Source: Bretschneidera sinensis (lineage: Eukaryota; Streptophyta; Magnoliopsida; Brassicales; Akaniaceae). Taken from it: a DNA stretch of 64,000 nucleotides. This document shows, piece after piece, positions 50,495-62,355 of this stretch. Numbering within the stretch: position 1 is the first letter of the stretch; each line of letters opens with the position of its first letter. The position numbers and the translations under genes are program-made. The stretch spans positions 88,012,084 through 88,076,083 of the forward strand of contig CM043705.1 in assembly GCA_023935145.1 (NCBI GenBank). Direction: 5' to 3'. The notes beneath the pieces are model-generated. The model was not told the DNA's origin and searched no databases. It saw nothing but the letters and a program-made list of their open reading frames with translations.

Positions 50495-51099
50495 TAGACC
50501 TGTTAATGGATTGAATTTGATTCAAATCCGATCCATATATTTCGATATGGATAGGGTTTTTGATTTTCTAATCTGATTTTGATCCGAATCCGTGAGTCCA
50601 TTTAGCGAACCAATCAACTTTGAATTTATCTTGATCCGTTTCGATAATAACCCGATTCGATTTTAGTACTATATAATAACATTATTCTTTGTATTTTGTA
50701 TGTGTTTTATTTTTATAATATGGAAATATTTATATGTTATATGCTAGTACTCCTCAAGTATACCATATGAATTCTTTTAAAAAAACTATGCTACATAAAT
50801 TAATTAAAAGACGCATATTGATAAAGATTATTTAAAATACATATAAATGTATTTTCAAGGAAAAAAAAGTCAAATTGTATCTTAATAATCGTTGTGGTCT
50901 TATAATATAATAAGTTTTAAGTATCTGTTAAGCAATCTGATTATCCGATTATTAATCCGAAACTCGGTGGATTTAGATATGGATTGAGTTTTAAAATATT
51001 CGATAAATAACCAGATTCGAATTTGATCCAGGAAACTTTTAACAAATGGATTTTAATATACTTTATATAGGAGCCGAATTCGATCCGTTTACTGGCCTA
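50495..51099. mobile_element. hAT-like non-autonomous element (MITE)
   Basis: The left end TAGACCTGTTAATGGATTG and the right end in reverse complement TAGGCCAGTAAACGGATCG are inverted repeats. Flanks AATGCGAG (50487-50494) and GATGCGAG (51100-51107) form an 8-bp duplication with one mismatch. The interior has further GATCCGAAT/ATTCGGATC-type inverted motifs and no open frame of note. Confidence 0.8.
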
Positions 51100-52221
51100 G
51101 ATGCGAGGATAGGCTTTCTGGGAGGAAATGCCTGTATGAAGTGTGAAATTCAATCCCAGGCTACCGGTGAACACCCAAAAAACTGGAATTTTTCTAAGTC
51201 CTGAACAAATAGGGAAAAAAAGAGAAGCAAGACAAAGAAAAAGAAAAAGAATAATTGTGCTTAGCTGATTCCTCACTGCCATCCTGCTACCAGGAGGGTT
51301 AAAGTCATAGGGAGATTTTAATGAAGACGACTTTACATCCATAAAGGAGAAAAAGAAAGGAAAAAGGAAGAAAAGGATTAGTTTAACTCATGTTAAAGAA
51401 AGCTTTGTTGTAGTTTCTTTTGTTTTTTCTGATAAAAGCACAGGCGTTATGGTCTTAATATGACAGGGTGATCATGCAAGTTTTCGACATTGGACCCGTG
51501 CTGAATGGGTGAAAATCAATGTAGTTTCATTGTTGTAGTTTCATTTGTGTTTGCTCTTGCTGCTTAGTTTAAACCGTCGTATCTAAGTTTAGTACTAATT
51601 AGTATTGAGATGCTCAATGACTTTTTGAGCTGAGTTGATCAACAGTCGTTAGGACTGATACTGGCAAAATGGGCTTTTCTCTCTCTTGAAAGTTGACACT
51701 ATTTGCTGATATTAGTGGAAAGAAATATATACAATAGACATGGCTTGCGATCTTCTAATCAGTTGTTATATTCCAAATATGTCAAATTAAGTAACAATAG
51801 GATTCTCTTATTTGCACTATGTACTGCTCTGCTTATTATGTTGGCCTCTTCCTTTTTTAGTTGCTTTCAGGTTCGAATTCAAACCGGTCCTACTGGAGAT
51901 CTGGTTATAATAGGTGAACCACTGCAGGTTGACAATCCCTGGGGTGTCACACCCTTTAAAAAGGTATCTCTTTGAATCCCTAAGATCAAAAGCACTCACA
52001 TTATCCTTTTTAAGGGTTGTGACTATTAGGATTTAGTTACTATTTGTTACCAAAGTTAAAAGAACACCCTCCCTTTTCTTTTTCCTGAATTGTCTCATTG
52101 TAGTTGTACTTTTCAGGTTGTGAGGTCACCCGCAACAATTGATGCGGGTCGGACTTCTGCCATGCTTAGCGCGCATGGCTTACTATTTGTGTGTCTCCCA
52201 TTTGAGCAGGGATCGGTTTGA

Positions 52222-53451
52222 ACTTCTCCATAGTGCATCACTCAGGGCAATTAATTAGTTTTTCTGTTTAGGAATAAATCAAAACTTTTATGAAAGATCC
52301 AAGGCATGAAGGTTTATAGTGGGGCACTAAATGTGGCTCTTTCAATCAGTTCTTCTTTGCCTTTGTTTGGTCAATTTAAATTACAATAAATTGTAAAGAC
52401 CAGAGTATGTTTGCTGTGTTTTTCGGACAAATTCATTCCCATATACCTGTGTTGTCACGTTAAAGCAAGATAGAATATATAGTAGCTAACTAGCTGTATG
52501 CTAGCTATTGCTTGGTGTTGCAGTAGTTTCGATTTATAGTTGTTAAAATGATTTTTGATAGTCTTGAAGTTAAAATGGTTTTTGATACAGTTTTAAAGAA
52601 CGAGACTTATTACTCTAAAAGCAAATCTTACTGCGAACTTTTCTTATCTTAATTTGTCCAATCCGTTTTCTTGATTCTACGTGACCATCAAATTTGTCGT
52701 CATCTTTATTGATATTATTATTAATAATATATATTTACATTATTTAAAATTACTTTTTGATAAAACAAAAAACAAAGCCAAATTTATAATAAAAAAAATC
52801 ATTTAGATATCAAAATAGCCAATTTATATTTATGTGCTTTTATTGGTAGTTATGGAACCTAAAAGTTTACTAAAAATTATGTGAATATTGAATAAATTCT
52901 ATATCAAGCTTTGTTCAAAGAAAAAAAATTATTAAGTGATTTTCAACCAAATGAATGGACGACATGCCTCGCTAAAATTTTTTTCAATTATTACCATAAA
53001 ATCAGACTGGTAGGATCAGTTCTTGGCTTTATGAACCACTTTTGTTTTTTATTTTATTATTTGGTTATATGTTCCGCTTACACTCCTTTTCAAACAAATG
53101 AAGTTAATAATTTTTATAAAATTTATTTCAAATTCTATAATTTATCATATTTGAAATAAAAATTTATTTCAAAATAAATTAATTATAGAATTAAATTGAT
53201 TTTTGCAAATTTTATTTTGATATAATTTATAAATGAATTCTATAAAATGAAAAGTAGAAAACTATATTGATTAAAATACTCTTTTTCTCTTTTTTTTTCT
53301 TTTTTTTCCTTCTCGTTTATCCCTCTATTATTTTAAATTTTATTTTATTTCAAATATTTTAAACATAAAAATTTAAATAAATTTTATAAATTAAAATATA
53401 AAAATTTATTTTAAATAAATATCAATTTCAATTCGTTTCAAATGACTCTTG
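52222..53451. other. intergenic between the ARID relic and MPS1
   Basis: The region becomes very A/T-rich from about 52700. The open frame near 52911-53159 is low-complexity and not convincing. No gene was recognised. Confidence 0.5.
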
Positions 53452-53587
53452 GATTTTGGAAAGCATGAGAATTTATAAATGGCTTAAAACTGGTCTCCTT
53501 ACTCCCCAAGATCGGTTGATTTTGGAAAGCATGAGAATTTATAAATGGCTTAAAACTGGTCTCCTTATTCTTACTCCCCAAGATCTG
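53452..53587. repeat. 66-bp tandem duplication just past MPS1
   Basis: GATTTTGGAAAGCATGAGAA begins at 53452 and again at 53518. The two units are almost identical apart from a short TTCTT-type insertion near the end of the second. It lies within 180 bases of the MPS1 stop, so it may affect that gene's 3' UTR. Confidence 0.9.
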
Positions 53588-53625
53588 ACCCGATCTGTAG
53601 CGCCGTTAACAATGCAAAAATGCAG

Positions 53626-56600
53626 TTAACGGAAAAGGTTATCAAGAATATCTGGGTTGAGCTTCTGCAGTGATGAAGCCTGGCCCACTTGTTTAGCCAA
53701 TTCTCCTATAACTCGATCCATGTAGAGCACATAAAGCCCATTTCTGTTTTCCAGAAGTTCTACTGCCTTTCGTCCATGGAGAACTGAAGTCACCCACTCT
53801 TCAAAGAGAGCTGCAATGTCATCATTATCACATTAATTTTTTCACTGATAAATAAGGTAAACGGATATACTATATTATATCAATTTCTCACTAATTAGCG
53901 GGGCAATAGACAGTGGGTTACAAGAATGAAGCTTGGTAAAATTTAGCAATAAAGAAATTAGGCTAGAGTCAAGAAATTAATTGTTGATAAAAAAAAAAAT
54001 AATGGACAAAAAACTTCTCTTTTATCAGTGCCAGGTTTCAATCCTGAGACCAATGGATTATGCGCCCACCATCATTTTGTTGAGCCACTATGGTTTTATT
54101 TGTTAATTGTTTAGTAACTAATTAATATATATGTAGCTCTCTTTAAACATATCTTTTCGATATGCTACAATTGTTATTGAGAAATTTTTTTCCTTAGTTC
54201 TAAAAATTGGATACTCTTTTAGAATTGACATATGCATGTAACTATCTCTTTACTCTCTTCCTACGATTTTTCTTTTTTAAAAAAAAAATCAAATATATAT
54301 AATAAATGCAAGAAATTTGACCGACATGAACAGAATGCGGTGATACTTACTGTTGTCAAAGCCTTCATCGCCTGACCAAGTTAGCAAGTAGTCTGATACC
54401 AGAAAGTCGATAAGCTGGATCCTGTAATCCACATAAACATAAAGAAAATATAGGAAAACAAGCTAAAGGTTCTGTCAACATGTTACCAACAGCCAAGTAG
54501 ACAATAAAAAATTAAGATAGTTAACATAGGAAAACAAATCTGTGACCTACGAGGCCAGTGAGCAACTGGAACCCAAGCTACCCCATTAATTAAGCAGTTT
54601 AGACGAGGGTGTATAGGCTTCATATGTTGAACTGATACATCTTTAAGTGTTCTGGCTAAAATATACGTGCAAAATATGATATTTCCAGGCTCCAGTAGGT
54701 CAATACCTTTACCCTTTGCAGGAGTATTAAAAATTAAATTACAAATACGGATTTTAGATGCTTAAAGCAAGGTTCAAGATGCAGGGCCTAACTGATTAGC
54801 AAATTACAGTGGAATATGTGGAATTTAACTGGGTGGAAAAAGGATAATGATATCTCGTGATGGAATAAATTATGCCAAGCTGAAAAGTAATAGGCATTAA
54901 TCTCCAACAAACTATAAAGATCAATTTGAGAGGTGACTATGGTTGTAATAACTAATAAGCTGCTTAGGAATACTTACATTATGAACATACACTCATGCAT
55001 GTTCGGAAATGATTCATCAAATGGATCTGAGAAAAGCAAACTTTCTGCTAGTACATATATCCTTTGCGAAACTGAAAATATTGCACGCTGCCCAATGTAG
55101 GATTCACTTCCAAGCTTACGGATCAAATGTTGAATATAGATCTGAGGATCAGTTTCAGTTTGATGTGACTCTGGAGCAGTATATTCAAAACAAAAATAAA
55201 AAGATAGTAAACAAAATAAAAAATAGCAAAAACTCAATGGCAATATTATTGTAGAAAAGAACTGAAAACAATCAATAATGTGATTTGTCTAAAACACCAG
55301 TATTGCGTGACAAAATATATTAAAATGTAAATGATAATATACTTAAATCTTTAAGACAGAGATATATAAAAACTTAAATCAGGTTCCACTACAACAGTCT
55401 GACTACCATCTCTTTTTAAAGGGCAACACATCCTTCTAACCAATCGCGTAATTAAGCTGCTGATAATTCCTTCAACGGATTCCAAGTGCTTCCCCTTTGA
55501 TAACAGATTCTTCAATGAAGCTACAAGAAATATATCACGAAAGGAACTCATTAGTACAAATAGAACAGGAATGGTTGACATTGCAGTACCATCAATGCAA
55601 AGAGAGACATAGGAATGAAAGCATACATAAAAACAGAATGAACCAACACACACCTCAAAACTGTTAACGAAAAGATAATCTTGGTCCACTCGTTAAATAG
55701 AGAACAAAAAATCAACAAGCCAAATTATCATGTAAAATAATATTCTCATCTCCTAAAAAAAATAGAAGAAGAAGAAGAAACTATCTTGAAACTATACCAT
55801 AAACATTCTGAAAAATTCTAAGAAGATGATAATGAAATAAATCGAGCACTATGATTACCTATAATTTACATCACTCATACAGCTCAAAGCTTGAGACAAC
55901 AAATGACAATATTCCAGTAAATTGCTCGAAATTTAAACAAAAACTTCTCTATAATATTTAGATATTTAAAGCCTGATCACATCATTTGCTATATTCTACC
56001 GAAAACATATTTTCAGCAACACTAGAAATAAGTAAATGGAAAATATAAAACCAATCTCTATCAGACTCGATGTGTGAGGCAGTTTCAGATGACTACTTAA
56101 TGATACAATAATACAATGATCCAATGCACCCAGAACACATAAATAGCATCCATCCAGGGTACTTGATATGCCAAAGTTCTCATCTCACAGGAGACTCCAA
56201 AACATTTACCAGTGAAGTATTCAAAAAGACTAGTAACACCACTTCCTATTAATCTAGCACAGTTTAGAGGAGCATCAAATAATAATATAACAGGCACCAT
56301 TGTACCTGAAATGAAATCTACAGCTTGGTGTGACCAGTTGTTGAAATTGGATTCACCCTGGAAAGTACATGGATGTGGAATTACAATAAATTAATGAAAG
56401 AGTGAACCAAAATCACAGAAAATATTAAGTAACAAAGTCTGACAGGATATATGGTGTCGCATAGCTCTACGAGAAAATCAACAGAGGCCCGAAGCTGCTC
56501 TGCTTCATCTTCATTGTTTAAGTCTGCAGTTATAACAAGAATTCAAACTTTATATCCTACCAAAAGGAAAATTTGTACATTTACTCCAAAACATGGATGA

Positions 56601-57668
56601 TATCCACAGACAAATCAGCTCTTTACTTTCTCTTAATTTTCCATGAATCCCTGTGTTCATTATTATTTATTTGTAACCAAGCCTCCTAGAGCTGACTTAT
56701 TAAAGTTTTAAACCCCATACTTTCTTATCAACAAACAATAATAATAGTAAAAATCATTCAACCAAACTAAAAGCAACATTAATTTACAAGATTCAATATC
56801 AAGATATAGTATTAAGAAAAGTGAAAACGTTCAACAAGTGGAGTAAAATGAAGCCAAGTGAGGTACAAATACAGTAATTAAGTCCAGAAAGCTCTTTTTT
56901 ATTACCTGAATAACGTTGTTTTTGTATTGAGCTGCCTGTTCTCCTCCTTTCCTTCAATCTAACTGTAAATTAAAAAGTAAACAAAATTGTAGCCAAGTAC
57001 CTATGGAGAATAAAGAAGAAGAAGAGGAAAGTAACTATGATGATGATGGTGAGACCTTGTCTAAGAAATCTGCGGCGAAGAACATCATTGAATCTGTTAT
57101 TAGAAGCATCTCCAACTTGCTTAGGGCTTAATTTCCCCAAATTATCAAAGAAATAGCATTTGCAAGAAGCACTTTGGGGGAACAAATCGCAATGTAAAGC
57201 ATCTACAACCACAACAACAAACAAAAACTTAACCTTAGTAGATAAAAACCAGATCAAGAAAATTCAATATAGATAGAGTGGTGATATGAGAACCTTCAGC
57301 CTCCTTGAGATCTTCCCTGAGTCTGGTAATCTCTTGCTTTCGCTCCTTCGCCTAAATTTTCCACCAAACAGCACATTAAACTCCTTTTGGTTGCCCAGAA
57401 AATGTAATCAAAGAAATAAAAATAAAAATGAATAGAATTCCTAAATTCCTTTTTTTTCTCATCAAGCAACAGAGAACTGAGAAAATCGCGAAGAGACCTT
57501 TCGCTTCCACCGAAGAGCGTCCGATTCAGAGGGAGTATTAGGCAAAGAAGGCTGCCTTTGGAGTATCTTTGATCGGAGAAGAGAAATTGCTACTGCTAGC
57601 TTCAGTGATTTGTCGTTTGAAGCATAATCTGAGTTTGCGCTTTTTGGTTGGTGCTCCCTTGAATCCAT
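53626..57668 (-). CDS. MPS1: MULTIPOLAR SPINDLE 1 / PRD2 meiotic protein
   Basis: The best match I recall is plant MPS1/PRD2, counterpart of animal MEI4, needed for meiotic double-strand-break formation and spindle organisation. Ten exons, 5' to 3': 57498-57668, 57294-57351, 57056-57202, 56906-56962, 56444-56523, 56306-56357, 55407-55520, 54978-55170, 54351-54421, 53626-53810. They join in frame to 375 aa, close to the family length. The start reads MDSREHQPKSAN; then LKLAVAISLLRSKIL, ALRWKRK, a basic coiled coil, CDLFPQSASCKCYFFDNLGK, VRRMCCPLKRD, RVIGELAKQVG and the end NPDILDNLF. The exon 5 donor is GTCAGA, a weak but GT-type site. A duplicated piece of the 3' end lies at 26115-26480. The identity rests on memory of the family. 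Confidence 0.75.
54023..54094 (-). pseudogene. degenerate initiator tRNA-Met (CAT)
   Basis: Read on the minus strand, the 72 bases align end to end with plant initiator tRNA-Met. The anticodon arm GTGGGCGCATAATCCAT has CAT centred in a 7-base loop. The T-arm is TCAGGATTGAAACCTGG and the 3' end is CACTGATA. The acceptor stem (ACCATAG against CACTGAT) and the D stem no longer pair, so it is almost certainly not functional. It sits in the last MPS1 intron, sense to that gene. Confidence 0.7.
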
Positions 57669-58845
57669 TTTTCTCTGGTAAGAATAACGCGGGAGATTTT
57701 TTAGGGCCTTTTGCTAATTATGCGGACACTATTTGCAATTTTTTAAAATGTCAATTACAATCACAGTTATTAAACTTTGGCCGTAAGTCTTTACAATCAC
57801 AGTTAGGATAAATTTAATTTAATTTTATATAATTAAATTTTTTTATTAAAAATATAAGAGATGTTTTAAAAAATACAAAAGATATATATATATATATATA
57901 TATATAATTATATGTTACTTTGAAGGAGTTTTGTGTAATTTATTCAAAAAAATTGAGTTTGCATATGATAATAATATCTCCAATGATTTGCTAAGTAATT
58001 TTTATTTAAACTATGTTTAATCACCGGTTATTTTTTGAATATTTTTAATATATATATATATATATAAAATTTTAAAATCTCAACTATTTAATAAAGTTTA
58101 AAATTATCTAAAGTTATCACTTATGATTGATTTATTCTATTAGGTATAACTTATGTAAAAATTGCTCGTGATTCGTGCATTATGAGGAAAAAAAAATCAA
58201 TGACTAGTTTAGTTAATGAAATTCTTTATAATACCCGATAAATATAATAGATATGAAAAAATCATGCTCAAATCCAAACATACTTAAATAAGGGGTTACG
58301 GTTTTTTGGTGGTCACGCATTACATCTCTAAATTGTTTTTTTATAAATATTCATTTTAGTTTTTTTTTCAATGTCAAAATGTGTTCACGTGCAACTCAAT
58401 AAATCTTTTGTGCTAATAGAAACAATCACATAATATTTAGATTATTTTTTAAATAGAAAAACTTAATTCATATAAGTCTAACCACAAGTACAAATTTGTA
58501 GCTTTCTTCTCTTATTCTGTATTGGATTGGGTTTTTCTTTTCACTTTGGAAATTATTTGTATGGTATTTACAATAAATTTTGATTTGATTATGTAAGTTA
58601 CAATGGAAAATTGTGGAAGGAAGGAACTTTTGAATCGATTAAATAAAATTATATCACTTGAAAATGCATGGTGCAAATTAAAACTACAATACGTTTTTCA
58701 CTTAAATTTTTTTTATTACATTGACGGAAAAGGAGTTTAAGCTAAAGTCATTTATATGAAAGATTTAAAAGTGACCACTAAATCAAGAGACTTTAGTAAG
58801 ATAATAATAATATATCTAACTAAGTTTTTTTTTAAGAGAATGTAA
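57669..58845. other. MPS1 upstream region
   Basis: The MPS1 promoter should start here. An E2F-like TCTCCCGC (minus strand, one mismatch from TTTCCCGC) lies about 20 bases before the start codon, near 57687-57694. (TA)n tracts occur at about 57880-57906 and 58050-58066. No gene was seen. Confidence 0.45.
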
Positions 58846-58850
58846 CTAAG

Positions 58851-61180
58851 TGTAACGATCCATCCCAGGTTGGTCACCCCTGGACGGTGTCATCACATTT
58901 TGAAAATCCAAGCACGACACATATATGCAACAATAAATATAACACTACCATATTTTTTTTTTTTTAACAGGAGAGAGAAACATGTCTGATATTCACTTAA
59001 ACATAAAATACATAAATGTATGAATATTTACAATAAAATTTTTACAAGTCTTTAACTCGATTGTCTGAGGATATTAACACGTACTTGGCTTACAGAAAAG
59101 ATCTCGACTGATTCTCAACCCACCAGACTATTTATCTTGACTGCTACATGAAATTATTGAACAATGAGGAGTGAGCTTCACAAGCTCAGCAAATTAAATT
59201 TACTAAAAGTATTCCAAATTCCATCAATAATCCTTTAATATTAAAAATTATTTTTCGCATAACTTGATGACAACTTTCTACTATCAATCTCTTCTTCTCA
59301 ATCATTGGTTCACCTTAAGACTATCAATTATTTCCTAATTACCTCGTAATGAGGTTCATATCAAAAAGTCCATCATTTAGATAAGTCTTATCACTGTCTT
59401 TTTATATGAAACTCAACCTTCTATAATTAAATTCACAAAAAGTATCACATCTCAACATCTCGAAAATCTCATCATTATAGCTGTCTCTTTTTATGAGACC
59501 TAACCATCTATAATTTAATTCACAATTAATATACCACAACTCAGCATCTCAAATAATGCAATGATAATTAAAACAGATGCAGATGCATGAATGATTATGA
59601 TGGGAACGTCTTCCCACCTGTCGACAGTTTATTATAATCTTAGACTGACTGCCCTCCCGGTTCTTTTATTCTCATCAGACCGGCTGCCTTCCCGGTTAAT
59701 TCCAGCATATATCGGCTGTCACGGTTTTCACTTTCATCCCAGCATATACCGGCTATCACGGTTTTTATTTTTCATCCCAGCATATACCGGCTGTCACGGT
59801 TATTTCATTAGACCGGCTGCCTTCCCGGTTCTTTCGGTTATATTATTTAATGCATATGTACATGACCAATGATATGAAACAGTAATATAAACAGTAATAT
59901 AAAAACAATATAAAGATTCAAACTACTTAATTTGACTATCCTAATTATCCACAAATTTTATCTAACAAAGTTTCTTTAAAATTTCTTACATCCAATCATC
60001 CAGATTTTTATTCAAATTATAAAAATTCCACAAGATTCTTCTATACCCAAATCACATCAAATAATTCATTAAAGTCTGTCCAGATCCACTAAATTTCATC
60101 TCAACTTGTCCATCAGAATTTGTCGAAATCCACTAAAATTCATCTTAAATCATCCATAAAAATTTAACAAGATCCACTAAAATTCATCTCGTCATAATTC
60201 GTATTAAAACATCTATATATCTCATCAATAATTTATTTATTGCTTTTATCCTCAAATAAACTTATGATTTTCAAAAATATCATTTCTCACCAAAATATTT
60301 CTATCTGGTCAAATTTCCTATCATACCCATAAATCAATTTTTCATCTATCACCCTAGCATACTTTAATAATTAATTTTAATAATATCACCAAATAATTGA
60401 TTTTTATTTAGACTACTAAGAGTAAATCCAACTCACCACGTAGTACTTTAAAGCTACTCGTGGGCCACCTCTTTGCCTTTCCCGATCTTCCTCGAATTTT
60501 CTCCTGATTGTTGACTACCAACACCTGACATAATATTGGAATTTAAATTTCTTATTATTTCTTCTTTTCTCCATAAACTACACAGTTTGAAAATTTTCTA
60601 TTTTAACCTCCGAAACTTTCATAAATGATAAAATAATATTACCTTATTACCTTCTGCTATTTTGATAGCTTCCCGAAATATTTTCGAAAATACTCTCAAA
60701 AATTTTGTTCCTTCTACCTTTCTTTAAACTCTCAAAGTGTTTTAAGAACACAGATGAATTATTTGAAACTATAGAAAAATTCTTCGTGCAATTACACAAC
60801 TTAAAGCTCATATTTATAGGGGAGCTCGGCTGAAAATCAGCAGCCCTCCTCTCTCCCTCAAATCTTCCATAGATAGCATTTTAATACAAAAAAAAAAAAC
60901 ATCATGATTAGAAAACATAATCATTATATTGTTTTTCTTTTTCTTTTCTTTTTTTTTTATTCTCCACTTCCACACTAAACAACAAAACCAAGATAAAATA
61001 ATTCCACCCAAAAATTGCTTTCTTGGTGGCTGCCCCGAGTACTGTTCGAAGTTGACTTTTTTTTTTTTGCTTTTCAACCTTGGTCTCTAGGAATCTTCAT
61101 TCAGCCATTCAGGGATTTAACTCTTTGTCATATTGATAAAAATATACACTTACCAAACTTTTTAAAATACGGATATTACA
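58851..61180. mobile_element. solo LTR of an LTR retrotransposon
   Basis: The sequence begins TGTAACGATCC and ends GGATATTACA, giving TG...CA with a 5-base inverted TGTAA/TTACA. It is flanked by CTAAG at 58846-58850 and 61181-61185, a perfect 5-bp target duplication. No second LTR, primer-binding site or gag-pol is inside, so this is a single 2330-bp LTR left by recombination. A TATA-like TATTTATAGGGG lies near 60808-60821 and could be the U3/R promoter. Family (gypsy or copia) is undetermined. Confidence 0.85.
59606..59845. repeat. tandem CCGGCTGTCACGGTT-type repeats within the LTR
   Basis: Six or more short units alternate between a GACCGGCTGCCTTCCCGGTT form and a CCAGCATATACCGGCTGTCA form. 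Each is palindrome-like (CCGG...CCGG or CCGG..ACGG). They are more GC-rich than the surrounding LTR. Confidence 0.8.
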
Positions 61181-61229
61181 CTAAGTTATTCATTATAATG
61201 TTATGTTTAAATTTTCCTTATTTTCTTTA

Positions 61230-61315
61230 AAGTTTATTTTTTGTCACAAATTACTAATTCTTAGGTTCTATCAAGTTTATTTTTTGTCACAAATTGCTAA
61301 TTCTTAGGTTCTATC
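61230..61315. repeat. 43-bp tandem duplication
   Basis: AAGTTTATTTTTTGTCACAA begins at 61230 and 61273, and the two 43-base units differ at one position. It lies 45 bases past the solo-LTR target duplication. Confidence 0.9.
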
Positions 61316-62315
61316 CCTTCCTCACAAATGTGTGTGTTCCTTAGGATATTGAGATATATTAGGCTCCAAAGTCCAAACCATTAAAGTCTCGATTTCATTG
61401 AATTGTTTTCGTGGTAGTTACTATTAAATCGAAAAAGTTTATTAATAATTATAAAAAAAAAATTAAATAATAATTATACTAAAATATTTATAAAAAAAAT
61501 TAAATGTCAAAATTATTATTTAATTTTTTTATAATAATTAATAATTTTTTTTGATTTTATGATACCATCTCGTTATCAACACACAAACCATGAACCACGT
61601 GGTTGAGTTGGAAAAGCAAAAAGCCTAAGCTAATCCAATAGGCCTTGATCATGTAAAAAACCCCAAAGCACCAATGAATCTGTCATTTTCTTTGACCTTG
61701 TTCGTTATGGAATTACCACAAAAAAGCCCGCATAGCGAACAGAGTCTCCAAATCGGGTTAAAAAGAAGAAAATCATTACTATTTTACAGTCCTTAGATTT
61801 TCAATGTAAAAATCTCACTATAATGAATGATTATGAACCGAATCTACTTAACAGCTCATTAAATCAGCACAAAACGGTAAAAATAAAATAAAATTAGTAC
61901 TGACGTAAGAGTGTACGTGGAGAACCACATACTCCAACGAGTTGCTTACAGAGAGTTAGCTCTTAGCTCTCAGCTCACATAGTGAACAGAAGCTAAAAGT
62001 AACTGACACGTGTAAGTTAAAGGTGCTGTTGTTGCTCTTACATTCGGGTAGATGAGAAGCACGAGTTCACCGAACGTCAAAGAAGGTTTGGGAGTGGCCC
62101 ACAGACGGTAACCGGTAAAAGTTAGGGCAAAATAGAAACGCCCTCGTGTTTTTTTGTTTTATCGGAAACGTTGAGTTTTTGGAAAGAACATCCTTTTCTA
62201 AGGAAGCTGAAGCAAAAAGTTTTTACAAGGAAAGTACTTTTCTTGTCAGGTGAAATACCGATTTTGTCCTTGCAGAATACGTTTGCTCAGATGACACATC
62301 CGATAAGCAGGGAAG

Positions 62316-62355
62316 TTAAGATTACTCTGATGCCCTTAAGATTACTCTGATGCCC
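62316..62355. repeat. 20-bp tandem duplication
   Basis: The unit TTAAGATTACTCTGATGCCC occurs twice in a row with no mismatch. Confidence 0.9.

Larger units (their letters stand above)
37029..52221 (+). pseudogene. ARID-domain plus Hsp20-like-domain gene, apparently dead
   Basis: Pieces of a plant ARID3/5-type DNA-binding protein are in order on the plus strand. 37029-37162 has ETPEKQ-like DEAGTPEKQAGFMK and EFKAPMFYEEALNCLK. 37253-37292 has LWRPAIKLGGCDV, joining correctly across a GT-AG intron. 41637-41671 is ALLEYEKHRGK. About 49911-50010 has TGSGKARRDTTACAMQGFHK. 51480-51525 has VFDIG then AEWVKINV. 51871-51963 has VRIQTGPTGDLVIIGEPLQ and DNPWGVTPFKK. 52117-52221 has AMLSAHGLLFVCLPFEQG and a stop. 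Defects: an in-frame TAG at 37098-37100 inside the ARID exon, a frameshift at about 51495, and no sign of the ARID core exon (the KLWRQVGESF region). Two hAT-type elements and a CACTA element fill its introns. A stretch at 50076-50273 may be another decayed exon. Confidence 0.8.

Noticed and set aside
52911..53159. 82-residue forward frame
   Set aside because: It is an F/Y/N/K-rich translation of AT-rich DNA with no match and no context.
54023..54094. Functional initiator tRNA-Met gene
   Set aside because: The acceptor and D stems do not pair, so I list it as a pseudogene only.
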